This document shows, in pieces, positions 26,090-34,658 of a DNA stretch of 36,702 nucleotides. Positions within the stretch are counted from its first letter, which is position 1. The number at the start of each line of letters is the position of its first letter. Made by a program: the position numbers and the translations under genes. This stretch comes from an uncultured Saprospirales bacterium (lineage in GTDB: Bacteria; Bacteroidota; Bacteroidia; Chitinophagales; JADIYW01): assembly GCA_938008535.1 (NCBI GenBank), contig CALLKF010000201.1:1-36702 (forward strand), in the 5' to 3' direction. The notes beneath the pieces were generated by a model that had not been told where the DNA came from, made no database searches, and was given only the letters and a program-made list of their open reading frames with translations.

Positions 26090-27088
26090 TTAATGCATCA
26101 CTTTATACACCAATTCCTTCATTAAATCTGAGTTGGAAGAATTGTTAGTAGCGTATAAACCTTTGGCTTTTGCATCGTATTCACAAAGTATATGTAAAAT
26201 TTCTTGTGTTTTTTGTGGAGAATAATATCGCAAACCATTACTTACATCTGCGTGCATCCAACCCATTACAGCACTTGCCGCTTTCACATCTTTAATGTAA
26301 TGCAGTGCAAATAATTTGCTGAAATGGTTGTACATATAAGCCAAAATTGCGATAATCGGTCCAGCTTTCGGATTTTTTTCAAAGTACAATACCATCTTCA
26401 TCGCTTTCGAGAAATCGCGCTTAATAATAGCATTATTAAATTCTGTGATATTATACTCTTTTGAAATGCCAATATACTTTTCAATTACATCTTCAGTAAT
26501 ATCAGCACCTTCTAATAGCATTACCGACAATTTATCTATTTCATTCGCTATGCGAGATAAATCATTTCCTAAGTTTTCAGCCAATATTTGTGCAACGCCA
26601 GAAGATATCTTGAAGTTTTTCTTCTTCACATAACCAGCAATCCAAGCTGGCAATTGTTCGTCTGTCTTTTTAGAAGATTCGAAATAAACTGATTTTTTTT
26701 CAATCAATTTTGAAATCTTACTTCGTTTATCCAACGTTTTGTTTTTGTGCGAAAAAACTAAAATCGTACTATCAACTGGATTTTCAAAATACTTTTCAAA
26801 ACTTTCCCAGTCTTTTGCTTTAAAATCTTGCGCTTCACGCACAATAATTAAACGTTTATCTGAAAAAGTTGGATATTGTTTCGCATCATTTAATATTTGA
26901 ATAGGTTCAGTATCTTTTCCATAAAACAACGAAAAATTAAAATCTTTTTCGTGTGGCTGCAAAGCGTTTTCTTCAATAAAATTCTCAATTAAATCAATAT
27001 AATATGACTCTTCACCACATAAAAAATAAATCGGTTCAAACTTTTTAGTTTGTAAATTTTTCCAAATGGTTTCGAGTGTAACAGCCAA
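26090..27088 (-). CDS. holA: DNA polymerase III subunit delta
   Basis: HolA is the delta subunit of the clamp loader; it opens the beta clamp. The 332-aa protein has the family opening KKFEPIYFLCGEESYYIDLIE (about 15-35), the central SDKRLIIVREAQDF region, and DLSRIANEIDKLSVML (about 177-192), with an all-helical C-terminus. The start is TTG at 27088: an upstream in-frame stop lies at 27122-27124 and no ATG or GTG lies between it and the conserved domain. The upstream gene ends at a strong terminator, so holA is probably transcribed from its own promoter in 27089-27180, where I saw no perfect -7 box. Confidence 0.92.
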   Translation of the reverse strand: MAVTLETIWKNLQTKKFEPIYFLCGEESYYIDLIENFIEENALQPHEKDFNFSLFYGKDTEPIQILNDAKQYPTFSDKRLIIVREAQDFKAKDWESFEKYFENPVDSTILVFSHKNKTLDKRSKISKLIEKKSVYFESSKKTDEQLPAWIAGYVKKKNFKISSGVAQILAENLGNDLSRIANEIDKLSVMLLEGADITEDVIEKYIGISKEYNITEFNNAIIKRDFSKAMKMVLYFEKNPKAGPIIAILAYMYNHFSKLFALHYIKDVKAASAVMGWMHADVSNGLRYYSPQKTQEILHILCEYDAKAKGLYATNNSSNSDLMKELVYKVMH

Positions 27089-27184
27089 AATAATAATGAT
27101 TAACGATGTGCAATGTACGATTTATTTAAAAATGGTTTTGTATAACAATTCAACATACATTGAGCGTTGTTAATAGAATTGCAA

Positions 27185-27219
27185 AAAAAAACTACATCTT
27201 AAATGGATGTAGTTTTTTT
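27185..27219 (-). terminator. Strong intrinsic terminator, potentially bidirectional
   Basis: Fourteen-bp perfect arms (AAAAAAACTACATC, and its complement at 27206-27219) with a 7-nt loop lie 21 bp after the DUF5689 gene's stop. Read on the minus strand it ends in a T-run, as a terminator for that operon should. Confidence 0.75.
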
Positions 27220-27240
27220 GTTCACAATCTGTGGTGCTTG

Positions 27241-29289
27241 TTATTGACCCACAATTTTTATGTTGTCTAAATTGTATTGAGTAGTGCTTTCTGGTGATGT
27301 TGAATAACCACCTGTATATCTGAATGCAATATAAACGCTTGTACCACTTATTGAGTTTAAAGAAACTGGCGATGCATCAGTAAATGTTGATGTAGCTAAA
27401 GGTGCGTCATCTAATAATAAATTCCATGTTGCAGAACTGGGGTCACCACTTCCACTATAATCAGTAGAATATAATATTTCTAATTTTATAGTTCCAGTTA
27501 CAAAACCTATGCTTCTTCGGTATGTTAAAGACTCATTCGTGTAAGCATCTAAATTTATTGCAGGTGTAATCAACCAACCAATATTTGAAGCTTGTTGAGT
27601 TGTTGAACTAAACGCAGAAAATCTAGCATTCTTATTGGTAGTTCCAGTACTTGTCCAGTTTTTTGTACCTGCTGTTGCAAAGTTTGTCCAATTAGCTATT
27701 GAAATAACACCAGAACCAGGCGTTGATTCAAAATCTTGTAATAATAATACAGTTGGACAACTTGTTGTAGAAGTAACAACTTCACTTAATTCTCTAATAG
27801 TTAATTGCTTGCTTGTATTAAAAATACTGTAAACACCAACAATGCTTAAAGAGCCAGAAGGTGTATTCTGATTTGCAAATTCTGCAAAATTACTTGTTCG
27901 AACATCTAATGTGCTATTATCACAATCTTGAATTTTTCTACTTAAAGAAGCACCATTTGCTATGTCAGCAAAAGGTCTTCCAACTGCAGCTGCTTGAAAA
28001 CTAACTGGATCTAATTCTACTAATGTTGATTGATCTGAAGTTAAATTTAATTCTGACAAACTGCTAATTTTTCTTGGCACAATAGGTGTTTCTAACGCGC
28101 CATTTAATATACGGTTTGGTAGTAATGCTTCAGCTAAATCACCAACTGCTGGCGTTGCAGATGAGCTATCTACAAAACCACCTAATTGAATATTTTTGCC
28201 ATATTGTCCAATGACCAAACCATTAATACTTACATAAATTCTTCTGCCAATTTCAAATTGTTTATACAATTCTTTTTTATTAATTAAGATTGGAATTGCA
28301 CCTGTTGCATCTTGTATAACGATTTGTTTGTAGAAATTTCCACTTCTGTCATTTGCAGTTACAATACCAGAAATTTTAGAATCACTATTAATAATCATTG
28401 GTAAACCAACAGTAGTATATAATGCTTTCATATCAGCAATTGAGATAGTTGGCAAACCTGGATCAACGCCACAAGGTGTTGTTGAGGTTTGAACTTCTGT
28501 AACTTCACGAATAGCTAATTGACGTACAGAATTGAAAACGCTATATACACCAATCACTTTTAATTTTGTGCCTGCACTTGGTGTAAGTTGGTTTGCAAAA
28601 GATGCAAAGTTGCTAGTTCTGATGGCAATAATATCACCATAGCAATCTTTAATATTTCTGCTTAAAGATGATTCGTTGATAACATCAGCATATACTTGGT
28701 TTGCATCGCTTGTTAAAAACTCAACTGGATCCAATTCAATTAACATTGACTGATCTGTAGTGAAATTTAAATCATTGATACGTGCAATTTGTTTTGGTGC
28801 AATGGGTCCAACATAAGGTCCTTTTACAACAAACTTATCTGTTAGCGCACTAGCAATATTGCCAACGCTTGGTTGAGAACCAGATAAATCAACAAAACCA
28901 CCTAATTGTACATTGTTACCGTATTGACCTAATACTAAACCATTACATTTAATATATACTTTTCTGCCAACAGGATAGTCTGAATTTAAGCCAGATTTAT
29001 TAATTAAAACAGGAATTGCACCTGATGCATCTTGAATTACAATTTGTTTATAGAAATTTCCTGATTTGTCATCAGCAGTAACTACACCACCAATAATTAA
29101 ATTATCGTTTATGGTAATTGGATTTCCACTGGTAAACAATGCTTTTAAGTCAGCAATTGTAGTATTTGCGAGTGCTGGATCTGTTGTACTAAATGGTGGT
29201 TCATCAAACTTATCTTTTTTACAAGAGGTGATTGTTAAAGAGGCAATTGCTGCAAACACTATTAATAATCGGCTGAATTTTGTTATCAT
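27241..29289 (-). CDS. Surface lipoprotein with two DUF5689 domains and a choice-of-anchor J domain
   Basis: A 682-aa lipoprotein (lipobox TITSC, Cys23, followed by KKDKFDEP) that should be an outer-membrane or surface protein. Two tandem DUF5689 domains occupy about 44-270 and 282-509 and share GNFYKQIVIQDA[ST]GAIP[VI]LIN, GQYG[NK]N[VI]QLGGFVD and the SxFN-VRQL[AT]IREV-type endings, so the gene arose by internal duplication. The C-terminal 170 residues are a jelly-roll choice-of-anchor J domain, opening LLQDFES and ending YNLDNIKIVG. It lies 50 bp downstream of the TonB-dependent receptor gene, so it is probably the surface partner of that receptor. Confidence 0.88.
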   Translation of the reverse strand: MITKFSRLLIVFAAIASLTITSCKKDKFDEPPFSTTDPALANTTIADLKALFTSGNPITINDNLIIGGVVTADDKSGNFYKQIVIQDASGAIPVLINKSGLNSDYPVGRKVYIKCNGLVLGQYGNNVQLGGFVDLSGSQPSVGNIASALTDKFVVKGPYVGPIAPKQIARINDLNFTTDQSMLIELDPVEFLTSDANQVYADVINESSLSRNIKDCYGDIIAIRTSNFASFANQLTPSAGTKLKVIGVYSVFNSVRQLAIREVTEVQTSTTPCGVDPGLPTISIADMKALYTTVGLPMIINSDSKISGIVTANDRSGNFYKQIVIQDATGAIPILINKKELYKQFEIGRRIYVSINGLVIGQYGKNIQLGGFVDSSSATPAVGDLAEALLPNRILNGALETPIVPRKISSLSELNLTSDQSTLVELDPVSFQAAAVGRPFADIANGASLSRKIQDCDNSTLDVRTSNFAEFANQNTPSGSLSIVGVYSIFNTSKQLTIRELSEVVTSTTSCPTVLLLQDFESTPGSGVISIANWTNFATAGTKNWTSTGTTNKNARFSAFSSTTQQASNIGWLITPAINLDAYTNESLTYRRSIGFVTGTIKLEILYSTDYSGSGDPSSATWNLLLDDAPLATSTFTDASPVSLNSISGTSVYIAFRYTGGYSTSPESTTQYNLDNIKIVGQ

Positions 29290-29339
29290 TTTTTTGAAAA
29301 TTTATATTTTATTGTAATTATTTTATTCTTGAATTAATT

Positions 29340-31952
29340 TTAGAATCTGAACGTTAAATTTAAATAATAATTGATACCGAACGCGTAAGAATATTTGTTT
29401 GGAAATTTACTTGGATTTTTGTCTCCATAATCAAAACGTAATTGCTCTCTTCCGCTTACCACAAATTTTTTGTTGTTAGTTAAATTGCTGATACCTGTGT
29501 TTAATACTAAGTAATATTTTCCTGCATTTTTGCCACTCATTTTACGGAATGTTGATTTCAATCTCCAAGAATATCCACCAGATAAATCCAATGTCCATTG
29601 TCCTTTTTTGTTATATCTTTCTTGATTTACAATTCCGTACCACTGATCTGATTGGTAAGGAACTAAATTAGTTGCACGTTCTGTTCTATGCGTTGGAGCA
29701 AATTCTGTATAAAAACGATCGAAGAAATTTACGTTAGCACTAACATACCAGAATTTTGGCGAACGATAATTCAGACCCAATGTATATGCTTGCTGTGGAA
29801 TATTTGCAACATAAAAATCTTTGCTGTAAACTGTTTCTTGTTGTACTAATTCTGGTTGATTATCAATAGTAAGTGTTCCTATTTGTCGACTTGTGTAATA
29901 ATATTTTCCAATTGCTGCAACGAAACTAGCGCTAATTCCTTTATACAATTGTGCTTCTACACCTAACTCACCACCAAAATGTCTTTTGTTGATATTCGTT
30001 AAAGTATAACTTGCCAAACCAAAATAATCATCATCAAAATAAGTTAAAATATTAGAGCCATCTTTAAAGTCGGTGAAGAAAGCAGTTGCTCTTAATTTTA
30101 TTTTTGGTGAATTGAAAACATAACCACCTTCAAAAGAGCCAATCTTTTCGCTTTTCACATTGTCATTGGCAATGTTTCTTGTTCTTGGCGAAATAAACAA
30201 GTTGTCCCAAAACGGTGCCTTAGTTTGGTATGAACCATTTGCATAAATATAATGTCTACCGTTTATTTTATACGTTAAACCACCTTTTACAGAGAAGTTG
30301 TTAAAAGAATATGTTTTTGATTTACCTTCTGATGTTGTTGGATTTAAGCCGTTTTTGTAATATCCAACTCTATATTGTGTTGTGTTAGAGAACTCTGCTG
30401 CTGCAAACCAATCGATATGTTTTAAATGTTGATTTGCCTGTGCCCAAACACTCGTTTTGTGTACAACAGAAGCATAATTATAGCCAAACTTATCGCCTAC
30501 TTTTACCACATGGTTCGGTTGATTCATATCAGAATAAGTAGCTGATACATTTGTACTTAATGAGTCTTCTGTAAAGCTATTCTGATCTAAATAAAAATCG
30601 CCACCTAATAAGTCTTTAACACGTTTGTAATTATTTACTTTTTGAAATTGATAAGACAAACCAGCAGTTATATCTACTTTTTTAACATTTACGTTATAAA
30701 CTGTATTAAAATTAAATCGATGATAATATTGCGTATTATCTGCCAAAACATAAACAGAGTTTTTACCATTTATCGTATTACCAACAACACCATTTACATC
30801 ATTAATAGTGGTATCTCTTGCAGGTAAACGATTCACATCGTACAATCTGTCCCAATTAACTTGAGAATGCAGTAAAAACTGTTCTGTAACTTGATCCTTA
30901 TTTACTGTTTCATCACTATCACTTACATAGCTTGGTAAATATTTGTAATAATCAGGTCGTGGATCATCTACATTAATATTTCTATCAATACCAGAAAGAC
31001 TTCTTTCGCCAAAAGAATAGCCAAATGCTGTGGTCAAATTCATATTGTCTTTTGGAGTCCATTCATGATTTAAAATAAAAGTAGGTTGATGTCTGTATTC
31101 AACTCTTGAATTTCTCACTTTTCCATTCTGATAACCCCAATTTGGATTATAATAATTAGAACCCACTAAATCATACGCTTCTTGTGTGGTGGCAGCAGCT
31201 TTTCCTTGTTTGGTTGGCGCACCGAAAATAGTTAATGAGATATTTTCTTTCTTAAAAAATTTCTGTACTGATAAAAAATAGGAAATACTTTGCATAGAAG
31301 TACCTTTTATATAACCAGATTTTGCCCATCTGCCAAATAAAGAAGCACAAACGCTCCATCCTTTTTTAGTGATACCTGTTCCATAAGTAATTCCACCACG
31401 CAAATCATACGTTCTGTTAGATGTTCCTAAGGTTACACTCAGTTGCTTGCGTTGCTTTCCTGCACGAGAATCAATATTATACAAACCACCAATTCCGCCA
31501 TAAGCAAATGTAGATGGACGTAAACCTAAAACATTTTCTCTGTTTCTGGTTACATCGTTTAAGCCAGCCCATAAATTATACGCACCAAATCCATTATCTA
31601 TATATTCAGTTGGAATACCATTCATATAAGTATCAAAATAATCGCCATCATATCCTCTTATTTTGAAGCGTGCAATACCAAAGTTAAACGAAGCTGCTGA
31701 CATAAATGGGTCGCGTCCTGCATTTAAAACTGGAGAAACTGCTTGGTCTGATCCACCTTCGTCATTTGTTTCTTCATCTTCTAACGTAATAGTTGGAATT
31801 GCATCCTCTAATTTTTCTTTTATTAAAGAATCAGCATTGACTTCTTCTGCAATGGTTTGAATAGCTGTTGTATCTTGCTTTGATTTTATTTTCGCTGAAA
31901 GCGTAAACGATATCGAAAGACAAAGAAAAACAGACAAATAATTTTTAATCAT
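29340..31952 (-). CDS. TonB-dependent outer-membrane receptor
   Basis: An 870-aa TonB-dependent receptor with a signal peptide (1-19). An acidic N-terminal stretch (about 25-70) contains no carboxypeptidase-regulatory-like domain. The plug (about 75-200) includes FKIRGYDGDYFDTYMNG and FAYGGIGGLYNIDSRA. A long beta-barrel follows, ending NYYLNLTFRF with the terminal aromatic residue required for barrel insertion. Upstream extension to 32006 would use a TTG, so I start at ATG 31952, which gives a clean signal peptide. A TAnnTTTG box lies 51 nt upstream. It forms an operon with the DUF5689 lipoprotein, and the nuclease/phosphatase gene diverges from the same 141-bp region. The ligand is unknown but may be nucleic acid or phosphate-containing material (inference). 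Confidence 0.88.
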   Translation of the reverse strand: MIKNYLSVFLCLSISFTLSAKIKSKQDTTAIQTIAEEVNADSLIKEKLEDAIPTITLEDEETNDEGGSDQAVSPVLNAGRDPFMSAASFNFGIARFKIRGYDGDYFDTYMNGIPTEYIDNGFGAYNLWAGLNDVTRNRENVLGLRPSTFAYGGIGGLYNIDSRAGKQRKQLSVTLGTSNRTYDLRGGITYGTGITKKGWSVCASLFGRWAKSGYIKGTSMQSISYFLSVQKFFKKENISLTIFGAPTKQGKAAATTQEAYDLVGSNYYNPNWGYQNGKVRNSRVEYRHQPTFILNHEWTPKDNMNLTTAFGYSFGERSLSGIDRNINVDDPRPDYYKYLPSYVSDSDETVNKDQVTEQFLLHSQVNWDRLYDVNRLPARDTTINDVNGVVGNTINGKNSVYVLADNTQYYHRFNFNTVYNVNVKKVDITAGLSYQFQKVNNYKRVKDLLGGDFYLDQNSFTEDSLSTNVSATYSDMNQPNHVVKVGDKFGYNYASVVHKTSVWAQANQHLKHIDWFAAAEFSNTTQYRVGYYKNGLNPTTSEGKSKTYSFNNFSVKGGLTYKINGRHYIYANGSYQTKAPFWDNLFISPRTRNIANDNVKSEKIGSFEGGYVFNSPKIKLRATAFFTDFKDGSNILTYFDDDYFGLASYTLTNINKRHFGGELGVEAQLYKGISASFVAAIGKYYYTSRQIGTLTIDNQPELVQQETVYSKDFYVANIPQQAYTLGLNYRSPKFWYVSANVNFFDRFYTEFAPTHRTERATNLVPYQSDQWYGIVNQERYNKKGQWTLDLSGGYSWRLKSTFRKMSGKNAGKYYLVLNTGISNLTNNKKFVVSGREQLRFDYGDKNPSKFPNKYSYAFGINYYLNLTFRF

Positions 31953-32003
31953 AAAAATTGGTATTGATTTTGAGTAGCTAAGTTTTGGATTAACAATCCT
32001 TAA

Positions 32004-32011
32004 CAAAGGTA
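32004..32011 (-). promoter_or_regulatory. -7 box for the TonB-dependent receptor operon
   Basis: TACCTTTG on the minus strand, a perfect TAnnTTTG, ends 51 nt before the receptor ATG in the divergent promoter region. Confidence 0.45.
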
Positions 32012-32081
32012 AAGATAATTATCAAATAATAGATGCCAACACAATTCATATTTTCCACATTAAACAATCACAATTAATCCT

Positions 32082-32089
32082 TATTTTTG
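32082..32089 (+). promoter_or_regulatory. -7 box for the EEP nuclease/phosphatase gene
   Basis: TATTTTTG, a perfect TAnnTTTG, ends 4 nt before the ATG at 32094, which implies a leaderless transcript. Confidence 0.5.
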
Positions 32090-32093
32090 CGTT

Positions 32094-33137
32094 ATGAGAA
32101 ATACATTTTTACTCTTATTATCATTTGTTTTATTTAGTCAATTATTTGCAGGAGAAAAACAATATAAAATCATAGTTGGTGGTTTTTATAACCTTGAAAA
32201 TTTCTATGATACTATTAATCAACCGAATGTAGATGATGATGATTTTACACCTGAAGGAAATTATCATTACAATGGAAAAATATTTTTAGATAAAGTAGAC
32301 CATTTAGCAGAAGTAGTTTCGCAAATCGGAACAGATAAATCGCCTGATGGATTGGCTTTTTTTGGTTGTGCTGAAATTGAAAACAGAACAGTGTTGGAAA
32401 CTTTAGCCAATCATCCAAAATTAAAAGCAAGAAACTACCAAATTGTGCACTATGATGGTCCAGATTTGCGTGGAGTTGATTGCGGTTTTATGTACAATCC
32501 AAAATATTTTAGGGTTTTAGAAAGTCGTTCAATCCGTGTAAATTTAAAAGAAGTAGTAAAAGATTGGCGTCCAACCAGAGATATATTATACGTAAAAGGT
32601 GTAATGAGCAATACAGACACAGTAAACATATTTGTAAATCACTGGCCATCACGTCGCGGTGGCGAAGAAGCTACTGCTCCTTTGCGCAGATTTGCAGCAG
32701 GAATTGGCAAAAAATTTATTGATTCCTTGATAGCGATAAATCCAAATGCTAAAATTTTGGATATGGGCGACTTGAACGACAATCCTACCGATCCATCGAT
32801 GGTGAAAGTTTTAAAATGCGTAGATAAAAAAGATAAATGCACCAATGGTGGTTTATACAATCCTTGGGTTGCCTACTACAGTAAAGGTATTGGAACTTTA
32901 GGTTATAATGATTCATGGAGTTTATTTGACCAAATTGTCCTTTCGAGCGGCTGGTTAAATAACAAACAAGATGGCTATTTTTACCAAGGTGCTCATATTT
33001 TCAGTAAAGATTTTATGGTAACCAAAACTGGAAAATACAAAGGATACCCAAAAAGAACCTGGGATTTTAACATTTACAACGCTGGTTACAGCGACCACTT
33101 TCCTACTTACCTTACTTTTTTGAAAGAAGTGAAATAA
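32094..33137 (+). CDS. Secreted endonuclease/exonuclease/phosphatase (EEP) family enzyme
   Basis: A 347-aa exported EEP-superfamily phosphoesterase (signal peptide about 1-20). The metal and active-site motifs are all visible: FYNLENFYD (N33, E35), GCAEIENR (E94/E96), HYDGPDLRG, the NHWPSRRGG His segment, DMGDLNDNP and the closing YSDHFP. Such enzymes cut DNA/RNA or remove phosphate outside the cytoplasm. It diverges from the TonB-dependent receptor and DUF5689 genes, and a second secreted nuclease lies 2.4 kb away. The gene's own -7 box is 4 nt upstream. Confidence 0.9.
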   Translation: MRNTFLLLLSFVLFSQLFAGEKQYKIIVGGFYNLENFYDTINQPNVDDDDFTPEGNYHYNGKIFLDKVDHLAEVVSQIGTDKSPDGLAFFGCAEIENRTVLETLANHPKLKARNYQIVHYDGPDLRGVDCGFMYNPKYFRVLESRSIRVNLKEVVKDWRPTRDILYVKGVMSNTDTVNIFVNHWPSRRGGEEATAPLRRFAAGIGKKFIDSLIAINPNAKILDMGDLNDNPTDPSMVKVLKCVDKKDKCTNGGLYNPWVAYYSKGIGTLGYNDSWSLFDQIVLSSGWLNNKQDGYFYQGAHIFSKDFMVTKTGKYKGYPKRTWDFNIYNAGYSDHFPTYLTFLKEVK

Positions 33138-33162
33138 TAGATTATCAGAAACCTATAGCTAT

Positions 33163-33181
33163 TGTTGGTTTTCAACTAACA
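33163..33181. repeat. Small hairpin after the EEP gene
   Basis: TGTTGGTT and AACTAACA (7 of 8 pairs) flank a 3-nt loop, 25 bp after the stop. It lacks a T-run, so it is a weak terminator candidate. Confidence 0.35.
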
Positions 33182-33202
33182 ATTTGCGCTAAATAATTAA
33201 AC

Positions 33203-33266
33203 GGTCTTGTGTATGTGCCGTTGCCAGCTTTTGCTGGCAATGAACATCATACACGTTGTTGTGACC
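33203..33266. other. Three-block imperfect hairpin (attC-like?)
   Basis: Nested paired blocks are GGTC/GACC (33203-33206/33263-33266), GTGTATG/CATACAC (33209-33215/33248-33254) and TTGCCAGC/GCTGGCAA (33221-33228/33233-33240) around a TTTT loop. Unpaired bases lie mostly on the right side (7 and 8 nt, against 2 and 5 nt). It stands 12 bp beyond the 3' end of the carbon-nitrogen hydrolase gene, where an integron cassette would carry its attC. It does not show the canonical GTTRRRY box, so this is only a resemblance; it could also be a structured RNA or repeated genomic element. Confidence 0.4.
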
Positions 33267-33278
33267 AGTACTTCTTTT

Positions 33279-34112
33279 TCAAATTATAGTTTTCAATTTA
33301 CTTCTTTTATCGATTACCTTCTTTTCTGAATAAATTTTCCCTTCTCTTGCAATCCTTCTCCAAGGTTTAGCGTATTTAATTGGAGTTTTCCATTTCTCAT
33401 CTTCTGTATCTATTTCACAAGTGATTATTGAGGTACAATTTCTTCTACACTTATTTTGAACCTCTCCATTTGGACTGATAAATTGGCTTGGTAATTTTTC
33501 ACTTTCATTTGCTGGTACTGACATACTTATCCAATAATTATTTGTAGCTGCATATCCTTGAGCCTGAATTCCAAACATTTTTTCTCTTGAATAAGATGAA
33601 AATAAGATACAATCAACATCTTCTTTTTCTGCTTGAATAAATAATTGTGGAAATTGTATTTCGATACAAAGTATGCATCCAAATTTTATCCCATATATTT
33701 CAAAATTACATGATTCGAATCCAGGAGTATACCAATTTGTCAATTCATTATGAGAGCATTTTCTTTTGTCATAACGATTAATAATTTCTCCTTCATCTGA
33801 AATTATATATAAGCTATTATGGGGTCTATGACTTTTTGAGAGTTCATGTGCTGAACCAATTACTGCCCAAATATTTAATTCTTTGCACAATAGTTTTATC
33901 TTTTCGATTTCAATTCTGATTTTCGGGAAATCAATTCTTTGATAATTAATTAATTGACTTTTAGTATATCCTGATAATGCCCCTTCACAAAAATGAACAA
34001 TATTGCTCCCTTGTAACTTACCTATTTTTATTTGTTTTCTAATTTCGACACCATTTTTTTCAACAGAATTACTGACTTTTATTTGAGCAGTAGAGATTCT
34101 AATTTTTGGCAT
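33279..34112 (-). CDS. Carbon-nitrogen hydrolase (nitrilase superfamily)
   Basis: A 277-aa nitrilase-superfamily amidohydrolase, read from ATG 34112. The triad is E43 (FCEGALSGY), K116 (RYDKRKC) and C149 (GCILCIEIQFP). Such enzymes hydrolyse nitriles, amides or carbamoyl groups; the substrate is not evident. A GTG at 34142 would add a Lys-rich ten-residue leader and looks wrong. There is no TAnnTTTG box upstream, unlike several neighbours. It stands alone, with a structured element after its end and the 21-bp array beyond its start. This isolation suggests acquired or cassette DNA (inference), although its base composition is ordinary for the window. Confidence 0.85.
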   Translation of the reverse strand: MPKIRISTAQIKVSNSVEKNGVEIRKQIKIGKLQGSNIVHFCEGALSGYTKSQLINYQRIDFPKIRIEIEKIKLLCKELNIWAVIGSAHELSKSHRPHNSLYIISDEGEIINRYDKRKCSHNELTNWYTPGFESCNFEIYGIKFGCILCIEIQFPQLFIQAEKEDVDCILFSSYSREKMFGIQAQGYAATNNYWISMSVPANESEKLPSQFISPNGEVQNKCRRNCTSIITCEIDTEDEKWKTPIKYAKPWRRIAREGKIYSEKKVIDKRSKLKTII

Positions 34113-34271
34113 CTGTTTTTGTTTTTTTTTCTTATTGGTCACAACTTATTTATATAAGCCACAAAATGAGATAAATACTACCAAAAATGGTTGGCTTTAT
34201 GCCATAAAGTGGCTCTATATCTACACCAAATATAATCAAACTCGCCTATAAATCATAAACCTACTTTTGTT

Positions 34272-34304
34272 AACTTTTCTAACCTTTAAAACTTTAGAAA
34301 AGTT
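34272..34304. repeat. Inverted repeat before the 21-bp array
   Basis: AACTTTTCTAA (34272-34282) and its perfect complement TTAGAAAAGTT (34294-34304) flank an 11-nt spacer. The stretch 34143-34360 otherwise holds only AT-rich sequence with a small TTTATG/CATAAA palindrome near 34208. Confidence 0.6.
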
Positions 34305-34360
34305 GGCAGTAAAACGACAAAACGGCATAAGAAAAGCAATAATTTTTGAACTTTACTCTC

Positions 34361-34579
34361 ATTCTAATTCATTTTATCTTCATTCTAATTGAAGATATTC
34401 TCATTCTAATCAAATTTATCTTCGTTCTAATTAAAATTACTTACGTTCTAATTGTAGTTAATCCTATTCTAATTAACTTTATCTTCATTCTAATTGAACA
34501 TATCTTCATTCTAATTAAATTTATCTTCATTCTAATTTACTTTATCCTTATTCTAATTGAAGCTGTCTTCATTCTAATT
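34361..34579. repeat. Eleven-copy 21-bp phased tandem array
   Basis: The core [AG]TTCTAAT[TC] begins at 34361 and recurs every 21 bp exactly (34382, 34403, 34424, 34445, 34466, 34487, 34508, 34529, 34550, 34571), eleven times with no indel. Eight cores are identical ATTCTAATT; the 12 bp between cores varies but is T-rich before the core. A period of 21 bp is two helical turns, so all cores face one side of the helix. It begins about 300 bp before, and ends 79 bp before, the GC-rich gene at 34659. A hairpin ATACTT/AAGTAT follows in the 80-bp gap. Confidence 0.92.
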
Positions 34580-34658
34580 ATTAAAAATACTTAAAAAGTA
34601 TGTGTAAATGGTGTATTTATTAAAAAAATAGCTAAATTGGATATAAAACACGACAATT

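Noticed and set aside
31953..32006. N-terminal extension of the TonB-dependent receptor from a TTG
   Set aside because: It places 18 residues before a normal signal peptide and overlaps the -7 box at 32004-32011.
33203..33266. A definite integron attC site
   Set aside because: The GTTRRRY and complementary boxes are not matched, and no integrase or second cassette lies in the window; kept only as a resemblance.
34361..34579. CRISPR array
   Set aside because: The conserved part is only 9 bp and the interval 12 bp, far below CRISPR repeat and spacer sizes, and no cas gene is present.
34346..34594. An 82-codon open frame encoding a Leu/Ile/Phe-rich peptide across the 21-bp array
   Set aside because: Its only start is TTG and it stays open simply because 21 is a multiple of three; the seven-residue periodicity is the DNA repeat read in frame. 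I treat the array as non-coding.
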